In this document: in pieces, positions 7,596 through 16,278 of the stretch
Layout of the letters: each line of letters begins with the position of its first letter
How positions within the stretch are numbered: position 1 is the first letter of the stretch
Origin: Microbacterium sp. zg-Y625
Lineage (GTDB): Bacteria; Actinomycetota; Actinomycetes; Actinomycetales; Microbacteriaceae
Assembly: GCF_030246925.1 (NCBI RefSeq)
Contig: NZ_CP126740.1
Location: forward strand, 2,852,001-2,916,000
Direction of reading: 5' to 3'
Length of the DNA stretch: 64,000 nt
The notes under the pieces: generated by a model
Database searches by the model: none
Told to the model about the DNA's origin: nothing
What the model saw: the letters and a program-made list of their open reading frames with translations, nothing else
Translations under genes and position numbers: made by a program

Positions 7596-10149
7596 CGTCG
7601 TATCCGACGGTGATCTCGTGTGCGCCGGGCGCGAAGAGCCAGTCCGGCGGCAGCGATACCTCGCTGTCGAACGTGGCCCGCGAGGCCAGGCCCCACGTTC
7701 GCCCATCAGAGCTGTGGAAGATGCCGTCCGGCCCCCCGCACAGGGCCAGGGGCGGACTGGACTCGTTGGCCGCGACCGTGAACAGCGCCTGGAACGTGCC
7801 GTCCTGGCGCAGAGGCAGCCCGCAGTCGCGCGTCGGGGTGCGCCAGGCCCCGCCGTCCTGCCGGGGGTTGGCGACTGCGACACCGGCGCGTTCGGTCGCC
7901 GCCAGCACGGTCTCGCCGATGAACGCGATGTCGCGGCAGCTCCCGCCCGCCCACTTCGCGCCCGCCGGTTCCCATCCCTTGGCATCCAGCTGCACGCCCA
8001 GCACCTCCACGCGGGAGACGCCGACGCCCTCTTCGGTGCCCGTGGCGTACGCGCCGGCATAGAGGTAGCGCCGGTTCGCGATCTCGAGGGTGCGCAGGAC
8101 GCGGATGTCCACACCGCTGAGACCGGCCTGCACGAAGGTGCCGGGGCGCCCCTCCGCGAAGGACACGAACACGCCCTTGAGCTCCTGGGCGGCGGCAGCC
8201 ACGCACAGCGCCCCCGACGGGTCGACCGAGGTCGAAACGGCGTAGAAGCCGACGCCCGGCTCCTCGGCGACCACGAGGATGTGGTCGCCCACGGCCCCTT
8301 CCTGCAACGGCAGCCGGAACAGGCCGGCGTCGGTCGCGAGGAACGCATGCGGCTGGCCGTCGATGCGCGCGAGTGCGAGCTCTTCGACGTGGGAGTCGAA
8401 CTCACGGACCCGCACCCACGTCTCTCCGTAGTCGGTCGACGCATGCACGACGCTGGACTCCGTCTCGCCCACCCGCGCAACCGCCACGACGCAGCCGGGC
8501 GCCGCCGGCAGCACGGCGAGCCGCTCCACCGACTCCCCCTCGAAGCGGCACACCGCCACCCAGCCTGCGGCATCGTCGATGGAGCGGAACACCTTCTCGC
8601 CGCTGCCGCAGAACCAGGTGCGGCGCTGGTTCGGGTCGCGCACGATCGAGGGGACGATGCCGGGGACGTCTTCGACGAGCAGGGTGACACCGGAGACGTA
8701 GCGGACCCCTCGCTCGCTCTGCAGCACGTCGTACACCCTCGCGACCCGCAGGTACTCGCCGAACGGCCATCCCGGCTCGGAACCCACCGGCACAGGCGAG
8801 AGCACGCGGTCCAGCCGTTCCCGCAACCGCCGTTCGATCGCGGCGCGATCCTCGGTGCGGTGCACGACGACGGATGCGCGCACCTTCGTGCGCTTGAAGC
8901 CGGCCCATGACACCCGTACGCGGGTGCCGATCGGCTGCCGGGAGTGCAGCGCCTCCGCCAGTCGCTCCAGCACCTGTGGACTCATCGCGGCATCCAGCGC
9001 GTCAGCGCCGACGCCACCGGTGACGTCGGCGGTGGGCACGACATACACCTGCACCTCGCCGGGTGCGGCCCCGACCCAGGCGTCGGCGCGTGTCACCGCG
9101 CGGGCGCGCGAGACGCCGCCGCTGGCGGCCACCGCGAATTGCTCGTAGTCGCGCGCGGTGACGACCCGGTCGAGGGTGTGGATGGACTGCGGGCCGCGGA
9201 TCATCGCGTTCTCGAGGGTCTCGCGGTCGCGCCCGCCGGTGGCTGCCGCGGGGTTCGTGACGGTGACACCGGGGACGGCGTCCTTCAGAACGGTGAGCGT
9301 CCCCGCCGCCACGTTCCCGTTCGCGCCGCCACCATGGCGGTACCAGGCGAGGATGCGCCGACCCGGCGCGGGGACCTCGGCCAGCGCCAAGGGCTGCGTG
9401 GTCAGCTCGCCCGTCGTGGGGTCCGCGATCTGAGCCGCGGGCGCGAACGTGATGACGCCCTCCGCACGGTCGACCGTGTACAGGTGGGTCTCGGCTCCTT
9501 GCGGGGGCGGAGCACCGAAGTGCTCGACCTCCGTCCAGATGCGGTAGGGCAGCCCATCCGACTCGCGGGCGGGCTCTCGGTTCGCCAATTCTCCCGGGGC
9601 CGCCTGCACGCCGATGACGAGGTCGAACACGTCGCCGGTGGGCAGGGTGATCGGGGGGTGGGCGACGTGCAGGGTCTGGCCCGGTTTGCCGGTTCCTGTC
9701 CCCAGTTCCTCGGCGTCCACGACATCGCCGGCGAAGGCGCGCACGATCGCGCTCTGCGCGCCGATGGCGATGCGGGCGTCGGCGGCGGTCGAGAAGACCG
9801 GGGAGTCCGCGTCCGACCGTGCCGTGCTCACCCTGCTGCCGCGCGGCACGACCACGTCGGCGGTCGCCGGGGCGGGAAGGGAGAAGACCAGATCGACGGA
9901 TGCAGCGGCCGGGGGAAGCACGCGGACGCCGATCAGTTCGAGGAACTGCACGAACGCCTTCTCGGGGATGCGGTTGACCCGGTACAGCAACGTGTCGGTG
10001 AGGTAGGCGAACACCTCCAGCAGCGTCATGCCGGGGTCGCTTGGTGACAGGTCGGTCCACTCCGGGCTGCGTGCGGCGATGAGCGCCTTGGCGTCGGCCA
10101 GCAGTCGGTCGAAGTCGCGGTCGTCGAGGTTCGGGATGGGGAGGGCCAT
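7585..10149 (-). CDS. Baseplate assembly protein J (gp47-like) with a C-terminal propeller-like extension
   Basis: An 854-residue protein. The N-terminal half has the gpJ/gp47 wedge signature: PNLDDRDFDRLLADAKALI, SPSDPGMTLLEVFAYLTD and a later RDYEQFA stretch, typical of putative baseplate assembly proteins in actinobacteria and cyanobacteria. From about residue 500 to the end the sequence changes to repeated short beta-strand-like units with Asp-box-like elements such as STDYGETWVRV and SSDGRTWG. This suggests a beta-propeller or sialidase-type fold. Such a domain could bind carbohydrate or another particle component. The start ATG lies two bases past the gp25 stop. A GTG at 10155, overlapping that stop, is a possible alternative. 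Confidence 0.88.
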   Translation of the reverse strand: MALPIPNLDDRDFDRLLADAKALIAARSPEWTDLSPSDPGMTLLEVFAYLTDTLLYRVNRIPEKAFVQFLELIGVRVLPPAAASVDLVFSLPAPATADVVVPRGSRVSTARSDADSPVFSTAADARIAIGAQSAIVRAFAGDVVDAEELGTGTGKPGQTLHVAHPPITLPTGDVFDLVIGVQAAPGELANREPARESDGLPYRIWTEVEHFGAPPPQGAETHLYTVDRAEGVITFAPAAQIADPTTGELTTQPLALAEVPAPGRRILAWYRHGGGANGNVAAGTLTVLKDAVPGVTVTNPAAATGGRDRETLENAMIRGPQSIHTLDRVVTARDYEQFAVAASGGVSRARAVTRADAWVGAAPGEVQVYVVPTADVTGGVGADALDAAMSPQVLERLAEALHSRQPIGTRVRVSWAGFKRTKVRASVVVHRTEDRAAIERRLRERLDRVLSPVPVGSEPGWPFGEYLRVARVYDVLQSERGVRYVSGVTLLVEDVPGIVPSIVRDPNQRRTWFCGSGEKVFRSIDDAAGWVAVCRFEGESVERLAVLPAAPGCVVAVARVGETESSVVHASTDYGETWVRVREFDSHVEELALARIDGQPHAFLATDAGLFRLPLQEGAVGDHILVVAEEPGVGFYAVSTSVDPSGALCVAAAAQELKGVFVSFAEGRPGTFVQAGLSGVDIRVLRTLEIANRRYLYAGAYATGTEEGVGVSRVEVLGVQLDAKGWEPAGAKWAGGSCRDIAFIGETVLAATERAGVAVANPRQDGGAWRTPTRDCGLPLRQDGTFQALFTVAANESSPPLALCGGPDGIFHSSDGRTWGLASRATFDSEVSLPPDWLFAPGAHEITVGYDDAL

Positions 10150-10151
10150 GC

Positions 10152-10598
10152 TCACGCGCCTCCCTGCAGCGCGACACCGGCAACGAGGCGCTCGGCGGGT
10201 CCGCCGAGCCGCGGGCGGTAGTCGAGGATCACCTGGAGCCGGTCGGGCGCGTCGGGCACGGGACCGGCGTCGACCGCGAGGATCACGACGCGAGGCTCGA
10301 ACCGTTCCACCGCTCGGGTGACGTAGTGCTTCGCGAGTCCCGCAGCGGTGTCGTCGTTCGGTGAGAACACCAGTCGCCCCAGATCGCACCCGTAGTCCGG
10401 GCGCATGATGCGCTCCCCCGGCCGGGTCGACAGCAGCAGCATGAGCGCCTGACGAATCGCCTCCGCGTCGTGCACCAGGTCGACGCGGCCGTTAGGGCCG
10501 ATCGACAATCCGGCTGATTCACCGTCGAGCCCTGGATAGTGGAACCGCCATCCGGTCCACGCGGGAGGCGTGCGTCGGGTTGGAACCTCGATCGTCAT
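10152..10598 (-). CDS. GPW/gp25-family baseplate protein
   Basis: A 148-residue protein with the gp25 core: an AIRQALMLLLSTRPGERIMRPDYGCDL stretch in two parts, then a segment FEPRVVILAVD. The arginine- and glutamate-containing loop RPGERIM is the family hallmark. gp25 proteins link sheath and wedge and are among the most conserved parts of contractile injection systems and type VI secretion baseplates. The start overlaps the stop of the PAAR-like gene by four bases, and the gene is followed within two bases by the J-like baseplate gene. Confidence 0.93.
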   Translation of the reverse strand: MTIEVPTRRTPPAWTGWRFHYPGLDGESAGLSIGPNGRVDLVHDAEAIRQALMLLLSTRPGERIMRPDYGCDLGRLVFSPNDDTAAGLAKHYVTRAVERFEPRVVILAVDAGPVPDAPDRLQVILDYRPRLGGPAERLVAGVALQGGA

Positions 10599-10939
10599 GG
10601 CGCCTCCGTCACGAGCGTCTGACCGGGGTGCTGCACCCGGTACTTCACCTGGCCTTGGGGGGTGCCGTCGGTGTGCCCGGCGAGGTCGGCGCGCACGACA
10701 GCTCTGCCCGCGATCGTCACGAAGCCGGAGTGCCCCCGCTGCACGTTCACGGTCACCGTGCAGGGTTTGATCCCGACGTTGAGGTTGGGGCATCCGCCGA
10801 TGGAGCGGCCGATCGGGTCGGCGCCGGTGACCACCGGCTGCCCCGACACGAAAACGAAGTCCTCTGGCGCGGTCAACGCGAGGCGCCCGAGCTTGTGCTC
10901 GCAGCGGATGTCGGCGTCCAGGGTCACCCAGAACCACAT
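10595..10939 (-). CDS. PAAR-like spike-tip protein (DUF4280-like)
   Basis: A 114-residue protein with three spaced cysteines or Cys-containing turns (ADIRCEH, GGCPN, KPCTVT). It also has the glycine-rich strand pattern V-x-G-x-PVV, DPIGRSI, GHSGFVTIAGRAV and GTPQGQVKY. This is the repeating beta-strand layout of PAAR-like tip proteins found beside VgrG in contractile systems, and the spacing looks closest to DUF4280. It sits between the VgrG-like spike and gp25 genes, with a one-base gap and a four-base overlap. The start MWFWVTL is chosen because it follows the VgrG stop. The exact family is uncertain; the tip role is inferred from order and composition. Confidence 0.7.
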   Translation of the reverse strand: MWFWVTLDADIRCEHKLGRLALTAPEDFVFVSGQPVVTGADPIGRSIGGCPNLNVGIKPCTVTVNVQRGHSGFVTIAGRAVVRADLAGHTDGTPQGQVKYRVQHPGQTLVTEAP

Positions 10940-10940
10940 C

Positions 10941-12488
10941 TCAGGCCTGCTCGAGCTCGATGCGTCCGGCTCGCAGCCGCAGGAGGTGTCCGGGGGCTGC
11001 GAGCACGAGATCCCCTTCGGCGTGGACGATGACGCCGGCGTCGCTGAGCTCCACGCGGCTGCCCTCACGGTTGCCGATGACGATGCGATCGCCCGCGGCG
11101 CTCATGCGCAGCGACTGCCCCGTCGGCAGCCGCAGACCGTACACGCCGACGGCACCGTCCACCACGCCCACGCCGGGCTCGCCGCTGTCGGTGGTGCGCA
11201 GCCCGCCGAGCACGACGCCCCGCCCGGCGTCACGTATGTCGTGCGCGACGAGGACGTGGTCGCCGACGTCGGGCTGCAGGGCGAGGCCCTTCGCTTCGCC
11301 CGCGCCGAGCGCGAGCACCGGCAGCCACTCGGACTCCAGTCCGTCGTAAGCGGAGAGCGCGACGCGCACGCGCCCGCGGCCGTCGGGATCGTCGATGCGC
11401 AGGACTTCCGCGATGGTGAGCGCGGCCGCCTCCGGACCGGATGCCGTGTCCAGCCGTCGCAGCAGACGCAGATGCCCGGGAGGGGCCGTCGTCACGGTGC
11501 ACGTGTAGCCGCTGAACGCGTCGATGACATGGTCGGCTGCGAGGACGCGGAACGATCCCGAGGTCGCTGCGGGAAGCCCTTCGACCACGAGCGTGGTGCC
11601 GGGGCCGATCACGGGGTCACCGTGAACCACGGCACGCAGCGACCGCGACGCCGCCCGGTCGTCGCCGGTCAGTCCGCGTGCCAGCGCATCGAGGTGTGCG
11701 GGACCGGCGGTCATGGCACCTCCGTAGACCCCGGCGGTCGCCCCCGTCGCCACCGGATCCGCGTCCGCGGATCCGGTGGCGACCTCCCCGGTGACCGGGT
11801 CCCACCCGACCACCCGCCAGCCGGATCGGTTGCCCAGCGCGCTGACCGTCACGGTGGCCTGCAGCAGTGTCTGGCCGTAGACGACGGACACCTCTTCACC
11901 GACGCCGTGATCGTCGTCGAAGAGCGCGAGCGTGCGGCCGGACGGGTCGACACGCCACCACAGCCCTGCGTGACGGGTGACCGAGGTGAGCAGGTCCAAG
12001 GCGGACCGCCCATCCTGCACGACCCGCGGAAGGCGCGGGCCCTCCTCTGCCGCGTCGATGTCCAGTCCCGCGGGCGATGCGAGTTCTCGTGCCGCCTCCG
12101 CCACGGAGACGTCGACGAGCACCCGCAGCTGCGAGTCCCGCCGCAACCGGTGCGCGGCGTCCTGGCACCGTGCCGTGATCTCGGGGACCCCGTCGGCGGC
12201 GAACGCATGGTCCACCGACACGATCTCGCCGGTGAACAGCTCGCCGGAAAAACCCTCCACGCGTGCCTGCACGGCCGCCCCGAGCGTGAGGATCTCCGCC
12301 AGCGCCCCCACCGCGGCCGGGTCCTCGAACGTCAGTGCGCACGCAGCCGGAGCACTCGCCTCGCGCCGCACGCGGATGCGGGAGAGCAGGGCCACCCCGA
12401 CGGCGTCGAGCTCGGCGCCGTCGATGCGCAGCGCCACCCCGGGAGCCCGGTACGGCCCGGTCGCGGCGCGGGACGCGGCATCCGTCAT
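10941..12488 (-). CDS. VgrG-like spike protein (phage late control gene D family)
   Basis: A 515-residue protein. The N-terminal 300 or so residues resemble the gp27-like hub (PGVALRIDGAELDA, RCQDAAHRLRRD, DLLTSVTRHAGLWWRVDPSGRTLALFDD in pieces). The C-terminal part holds the OB-fold carrier segment VLRIDDPDGRGRVRV, then LQPDVGDHVLVA, and repeated short strands near the end (SLRMSAAGDRIVIGN, SRVELSDAGVIVHAEG), as in gp5-type spike helices. In contractile particles it forms the trimeric puncturing hub. It is coupled upstream to the LysM gene by a four-base overlap and downstream to the PAAR-like gene. Confidence 0.9.
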   Translation of the reverse strand: MTDAASRAATGPYRAPGVALRIDGAELDAVGVALLSRIRVRREASAPAACALTFEDPAAVGALAEILTLGAAVQARVEGFSGELFTGEIVSVDHAFAADGVPEITARCQDAAHRLRRDSQLRVLVDVSVAEAARELASPAGLDIDAAEEGPRLPRVVQDGRSALDLLTSVTRHAGLWWRVDPSGRTLALFDDDHGVGEEVSVVYGQTLLQATVTVSALGNRSGWRVVGWDPVTGEVATGSADADPVATGATAGVYGGAMTAGPAHLDALARGLTGDDRAASRSLRAVVHGDPVIGPGTTLVVEGLPAATSGSFRVLAADHVIDAFSGYTCTVTTAPPGHLRLLRRLDTASGPEAAALTIAEVLRIDDPDGRGRVRVALSAYDGLESEWLPVLALGAGEAKGLALQPDVGDHVLVAHDIRDAGRGVVLGGLRTTDSGEPGVGVVDGAVGVYGLRLPTGQSLRMSAAGDRIVIGNREGSRVELSDAGVIVHAEGDLVLAAPGHLLRLRAGRIELEQA

Positions 12489-13342
12489 CGCGCACCTCCC
12501 GTCGGCAGGTCCTCCGGCGCGGGCGGGATGATGAGACCGCGGCCGGCCTCAGGCCAGATGACCTCGTCGAGCAGGTTGACGTCGGCGATCCACCGCCACA
12601 GCGCGCAGCGGCCGCCGAAGTACCGCGCCGCGATCTCCGGCAGCGTCTCGCCGCCGGCGGCCGTACCGCCGGCCGTCGCGGGGCCGCCGCCGATCACGGT
12701 GTGGATCGCGACGGGCACGGCGGCCGCCGCCTCCGCCGCGGCGGCATCCGGGATCCCGACCGACGCAGGCGTCTCCGGGGCGGGCGGATTGGGGTCGGGA
12801 ACGCGCACCAGGCGCATGCTGAGCCACGATCGCCGCGGGGTTCCGTTCGTGTCGAACTGCTCGAACCGTTCCGCGAGCGCCTCGACGACGGCCAGCACGT
12901 TCCACTCCTTGCCCAGCACCATGCGCACCTGCGGAACGCCGCGGCCGCCGTCGACGGAGTTCTCGGCGAGCTGCCACAGCGGACGGGTGTGGTCCCGCAC
13001 GTCGCGCCGAGGCGGGGGCGGGGCGGGGGCGGCGGACGCGGCGGAGCCCGGACCGGTGGCCTCGCCGGCGACGACCTCCTGCGCCGGAACAGGCGAGGGC
13101 GGCGCCGGCACGACCGGAGGCGGGAGCAGATTCACGTCGAACAGCAGCTGCAGCTCGATCTCGGTGCGTCCCCCGCCGGTGTGCTGCAGGGGCGAGTCGG
13201 ACCATGCGGAGCCCGCCACGATCCCGGCGCCGCCCCGCCGCGGGGCGAGTCCCGCGATACGGCGCTGGACGATGTGCTCGGGGTTGAGCATGCAGGTGAT
13301 CCGCTCGCCGGTGCCCTCGACGAGGAACGCGACCCGTTCCAT
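12485..13342 (-). CDS. LysM-domain baseplate/tail protein
   Basis: A 285-residue protein with a C-terminal LysM-type module: a GETLPEIAARYFGG start, the WRWIADVNLLDE middle and a GRGLIIPP end. The central region is Pro/Ala-rich and contains a VPAPPSPVP linker. The N-terminal part (RVAFLVEGTGERITCMLNPE, IVQRRIAG, TEIELQLLFDVN) is the conserved head of tail proteins of the gp53 / Afp7 type. In contractile systems this protein connects tube and hub. The ATG overlaps the stop of the preceding Pro-rich gene by one base. Confidence 0.85.
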   Translation of the reverse strand: MERVAFLVEGTGERITCMLNPEHIVQRRIAGLAPRRGGAGIVAGSAWSDSPLQHTGGGRTEIELQLLFDVNLLPPPVVPAPPSPVPAQEVVAGEATGPGSAASAAPAPPPPRRDVRDHTRPLWQLAENSVDGGRGVPQVRMVLGKEWNVLAVVEALAERFEQFDTNGTPRRSWLSMRLVRVPDPNPPAPETPASVGIPDAAAAEAAAAVPVAIHTVIGGGPATAGGTAAGGETLPEIAARYFGGRCALWRWIADVNLLDEVIWPEAGRGLIIPPAPEDLPTGGAR

Positions 13343-14454
13343 CAGGTGCTCCGCTGCTCGTCGACGAGAACGTCGAGCGCGGATGCCGCGACCCAGGCGC
13401 GGGTTGTTCCGATGTCTGCCCGCGACTCCGCACGTACAGCCGGCAGATCGGGCCACGAGGGACGGACCGAGCGGGCGTGCGCCGGCCATGGGGTGTGCGT
13501 CGGCGGCAGGGACGGTACGGACGATCGCCGCTCCCCTGCGGCGGACGCTGCCGGGGAGGAGGGTGCGGGCCACGGCGACGGCGCGGGCCGCCAGGTGATC
13601 TGCGCGGAGGTCGGCTCCGCGGCCGGATGCCGACGGGCGTCGGCCGCGACGTGCGGGCGGGGGGCGGCGTTCCGGGCGCTGCGGTGCGGCGCGGCCGTCG
13701 CGCGGTCGGAGTCGGAGGTCGACACCCGGCGCGCGCCCGAAGCGTGCTCGGCCGTCGCCGGCGGCGTCGATGCCGATGCGTGGGGTGACGAGCCGGTTGC
13801 GGGGGCCGACTGCGCGAACGTGGGCGCTGACCAGGCGGAGGGCGGGCGGCGGGCGGCGTCACCCGGGAGACCGGTCGCGGCGGCCGGGGCATCCTGGCGG
13901 GCCATGCTGCGGACGGCGGGCGCCGCGGCGGGGCCGTCCGTCGAGTCGAACGTCGTGTGCCCGATCGCCCCGGGATCGCCCGACGTGGCAGCGGGGACCG
14001 GGGCCGGACCCCCTCGGCGACGGCGCGTGAGGACGCGCGGCGTAAGCGGGCGGCCGCCCGGCAGCTCGGCAGCGGAGGGGATCTGCGACCGCGGCGCCGA
14101 CGCGCGCGGCGCACCCGCCGCGGCGTCGGGAGACCCCGCGGCGCGACGTCCGGCGGCGGGGATCAGCGCCGTCGGCTCGGCGCGCGGCATCCCGACCTCG
14201 CCGCCGGGGGCGTCGAACGAGAACCACACCGGGTCGTGCGCGGAGACGTAGGCGGCGAGGTTCGGCTCCACGTCCGCCAGCCGCGGGTCGATGGGCGGGC
14301 CAGGCGAGCCGGTGCGCGCGAGCGAGCGCAGTCCGCCGGCGAGCGCCGCGACGCTGTGCGCGACGGTATCGACACCGTCCGCGATGCGGCCGAGCCCTCG
14401 GCGCGCGGCGGCTCCCAGCACCCGGCGCAGACCGGGTCGGCGGCGCTCACGCAT
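13342..14454 (-). CDS. Pro/Ala/Ser-rich protein of the tail cluster, function unknown
   Basis: A 370-residue protein of low complexity, dominated by Ala, Pro, Arg and Ser. Only the first 95 residues look like a folded segment (LAAYVSAHDPVWFSFDAPGG). The start overlaps the tube gene's end by eight bases, and the stop abuts the LysM gene start. It sits where other contractile clusters carry small assembly or tail-length proteins. A tape-measure or disordered linker role is conceivable, but no coiled coil or hydrophobic pattern supports it. Its low complexity may also hide a fast-evolving protein. Confidence 0.65.
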   Translation of the reverse strand: MRERRRPGLRRVLGAAARRGLGRIADGVDTVAHSVAALAGGLRSLARTGSPGPPIDPRLADVEPNLAAYVSAHDPVWFSFDAPGGEVGMPRAEPTALIPAAGRRAAGSPDAAAGAPRASAPRSQIPSAAELPGGRPLTPRVLTRRRRGGPAPVPAATSGDPGAIGHTTFDSTDGPAAAPAVRSMARQDAPAAATGLPGDAARRPPSAWSAPTFAQSAPATGSSPHASASTPPATAEHASGARRVSTSDSDRATAAPHRSARNAAPRPHVAADARRHPAAEPTSAQITWRPAPSPWPAPSSPAASAAGERRSSVPSLPPTHTPWPAHARSVRPSWPDLPAVRAESRADIGTTRAWVAASALDVLVDEQRST

Positions 14455-14944
14455 TGCCCGCGCCCACTCGTTCGATCCCCTCGTACTTCAGCCCGAACTC
14501 ATGGATGTACACCTCGCGCGCGATCGCCCGCAGGTCGCCGCCGGTGAAGGAGACGGGGAGCGAGTCGAAGAGGTTCCACTGCACGACGGGCGTGGTGCCG
14601 CGGGAATCCAGCAGGATGATCGACACGGCCAGACGGCGGTACTCGCCGTTGAGTGTGGCGACGAACCAGTCCCAGAGCTCGGTCGTACGCGTGAGGCCCT
14701 GCCGCAGATACAGCGTCTCGTACGACGCGATCGTCGGGATGTGGTGAACGACCTGCGACTGGCCGGCCTCCCGGTATTCGACGGTGTCGATGGTGACCTT
14801 GGGTCCGGAGACCTCGGTGAAGTGGCCGACCGCCAGATTGCCGATCATGAGCTTGAAATTGAAGGCCCCGTACGGGTCTACCCACGTGCTCTTCGCGGAT
14901 GCGCCGGCCGGCGGCGCGGTGGGGGTCGGCGTTGCGTCGCTCAC
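14447..14944 (-). CDS. Tail tube protein (gp19 family)
   Basis: A 165-residue protein with the classic tail tube pattern: DPYGAFNFKLMI near residue 23, then HFTEVSGP, VEYREAG, LYLRQGLTRTTELWDW and a final REVYIHEFGLKYEGI. It assembles into the inner tube of contractile particles. The start is a GTG that overlaps the sheath stop by four bases (GTGA). The N-terminal 20 residues are a Thr/Pro/Ala-rich extension before the core. Only one tube gene is present here, whereas larger extracellular systems often encode two or three. Confidence 0.95.
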   Translation of the reverse strand: MSDATPTPTAPPAGASAKSTWVDPYGAFNFKLMIGNLAVGHFTEVSGPKVTIDTVEYREAGQSQVVHHIPTIASYETLYLRQGLTRTTELWDWFVATLNGEYRRLAVSIILLDSRGTTPVVQWNLFDSLPVSFTGGDLRAIAREVYIHEFGLKYEGIERVGAGNA

Positions 14945-16254
14945 GATGCTTCCTCTCCGCCGGCGCTGCCGGCCGCGTACTGGCTCACCTTGAAGACGAT
15001 GAACTCCGCCGGCTTGACCGGGGCCATCCCGACCAGGGCCGTCAGGAGCCCGGCGTCGACATCCTCCTCAGGGTTGGTCTCGCGATCGCACTTGACGTAG
15101 AACGCCTCACGCTCGGATGTCCCGAAGAGCGCACCGTCCCGCCACAACCGACGCAGGAACGCACGGATGTCGCGGCTGACCGCGTTCCAGAGGGTCACAT
15201 CGTTCGGTTCGAAGACGACCCACCCTGTGCCCTGCTGGATCGACTCCTCGGCGAAGGCGAAGAGCCGGCGCACCGGCAGGTACCGCCACTCGCTGGAGCT
15301 GCCGGCGAGGGTGCGCGCACCCCAGATCCGTATGCTCCCGTTGATGATGCGGATCGCATTGATCCCGGAGGTGTTCAGCAGCCCCTGCTCGCTGGGCGTC
15401 CAGGCGTACTTCAGGTCGACCGCGCCGCGCAGCGTCTCGTTCGCGGGCGCCTTGTGCACCCCCCGGCTCGCGTCGGTGCGGGCCCAGACACCGGCGACGT
15501 GTCCGGAGGGCGGAGCCAGCACCAGCGTTCCGGTCAGCGGATCGACGACCCAGGGCCACGGTCCGTACGCGGCGCCCCATTCGGACTGTCGTGGCGCCAG
15601 ACCGGTGTCGCGCGCGGAGGCGGCGGCGCGCCGGGGAGCCGGCGGAGGTGGCGGTTCGTCGGCATCTCCCACGGCATCCGCATCGCCGCCCACGTCCGAC
15701 GAGCTCGAGGACGCGCCCGAGGATTCGCTCGACGACGCGGAGGAACTCGGCGGTTCGGCGGTCGACGTGCCCGACGCCGTGGCCGGCACGGTCAGGTCGT
15801 TGAGGTCGTCGACCGTTTCGGGGATGTCGATGACCGCGACGCGATCCTTCATCAGCTCGCAGTGGCTGAGGACGGCGTCGTACGACGCGGCATCCGTGTA
15901 TCCGGGAGCCGCCACGATCGCGATCTCGTCGATCGGCTCGAGCGCTGAGATGCCGGGCCTTGACGGCGTGCCGGTGATCGAGCCGCCCTCTCCGAGGTTC
16001 AGCACGTAGCAACGCTGGCCGCCGTTGAGGAAGAACCCGTGCACGGCAAGGGTCAGCGGCGTGCTGGGCCCGGTGCTGCCGAAGACGTTCGTGTACTGGG
16101 TCCAGTTGTTGACGGCGGTCGGGATCCCCGCGCGGGCATCCGCGTCGTTGGCCTGTCCGAGGAAGGCGGCGACGTTGGTGCCGACGCCTTCGATCGGTCT
16201 GGTGCCGCCGAGGAGCTCTTCGACGTAGACGCCCGGGGTGAGGTACTGGGGCAT
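14941..16254 (-). CDS. Tail sheath protein with an internal low-complexity insertion
   Basis: A 437-residue protein. The N-terminus (LTPGVYVEELLGGTRPIEGV) and C-terminus (NLYVN-like sheath core AFLRRLWRDGALFG, FYVKCDRETNP, LTALVGMAPVKPAEFIVFKV) are diagnostic of contractile tail sheaths of the injection-system type. Between about residues 155 and 215 lies an insertion of Ser-rich, Asp/Ala-rich and poly-Pro stretches. It interrupts the domain between the first beta-sheet region and the WVVDPLTG segment, and probably forms a surface-exposed flexible loop. The start codon is 25 bp downstream of the Pvc16-like stop. The tube gene follows with a four-base overlap. Confidence 0.95.
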   Translation of the reverse strand: MPQYLTPGVYVEELLGGTRPIEGVGTNVAAFLGQANDADARAGIPTAVNNWTQYTNVFGSTGPSTPLTLAVHGFFLNGGQRCYVLNLGEGGSITGTPSRPGISALEPIDEIAIVAAPGYTDAASYDAVLSHCELMKDRVAVIDIPETVDDLNDLTVPATASGTSTAEPPSSSASSSESSGASSSSSDVGGDADAVGDADEPPPPPAPRRAAASARDTGLAPRQSEWGAAYGPWPWVVDPLTGTLVLAPPSGHVAGVWARTDASRGVHKAPANETLRGAVDLKYAWTPSEQGLLNTSGINAIRIINGSIRIWGARTLAGSSSEWRYLPVRRLFAFAEESIQQGTGWVVFEPNDVTLWNAVSRDIRAFLRRLWRDGALFGTSEREAFYVKCDRETNPEEDVDAGLLTALVGMAPVKPAEFIVFKVSQYAAGSAGGEEAS

Positions 16255-16278
16255 GAGCCGGCCTTTCGCAACGTGTCG

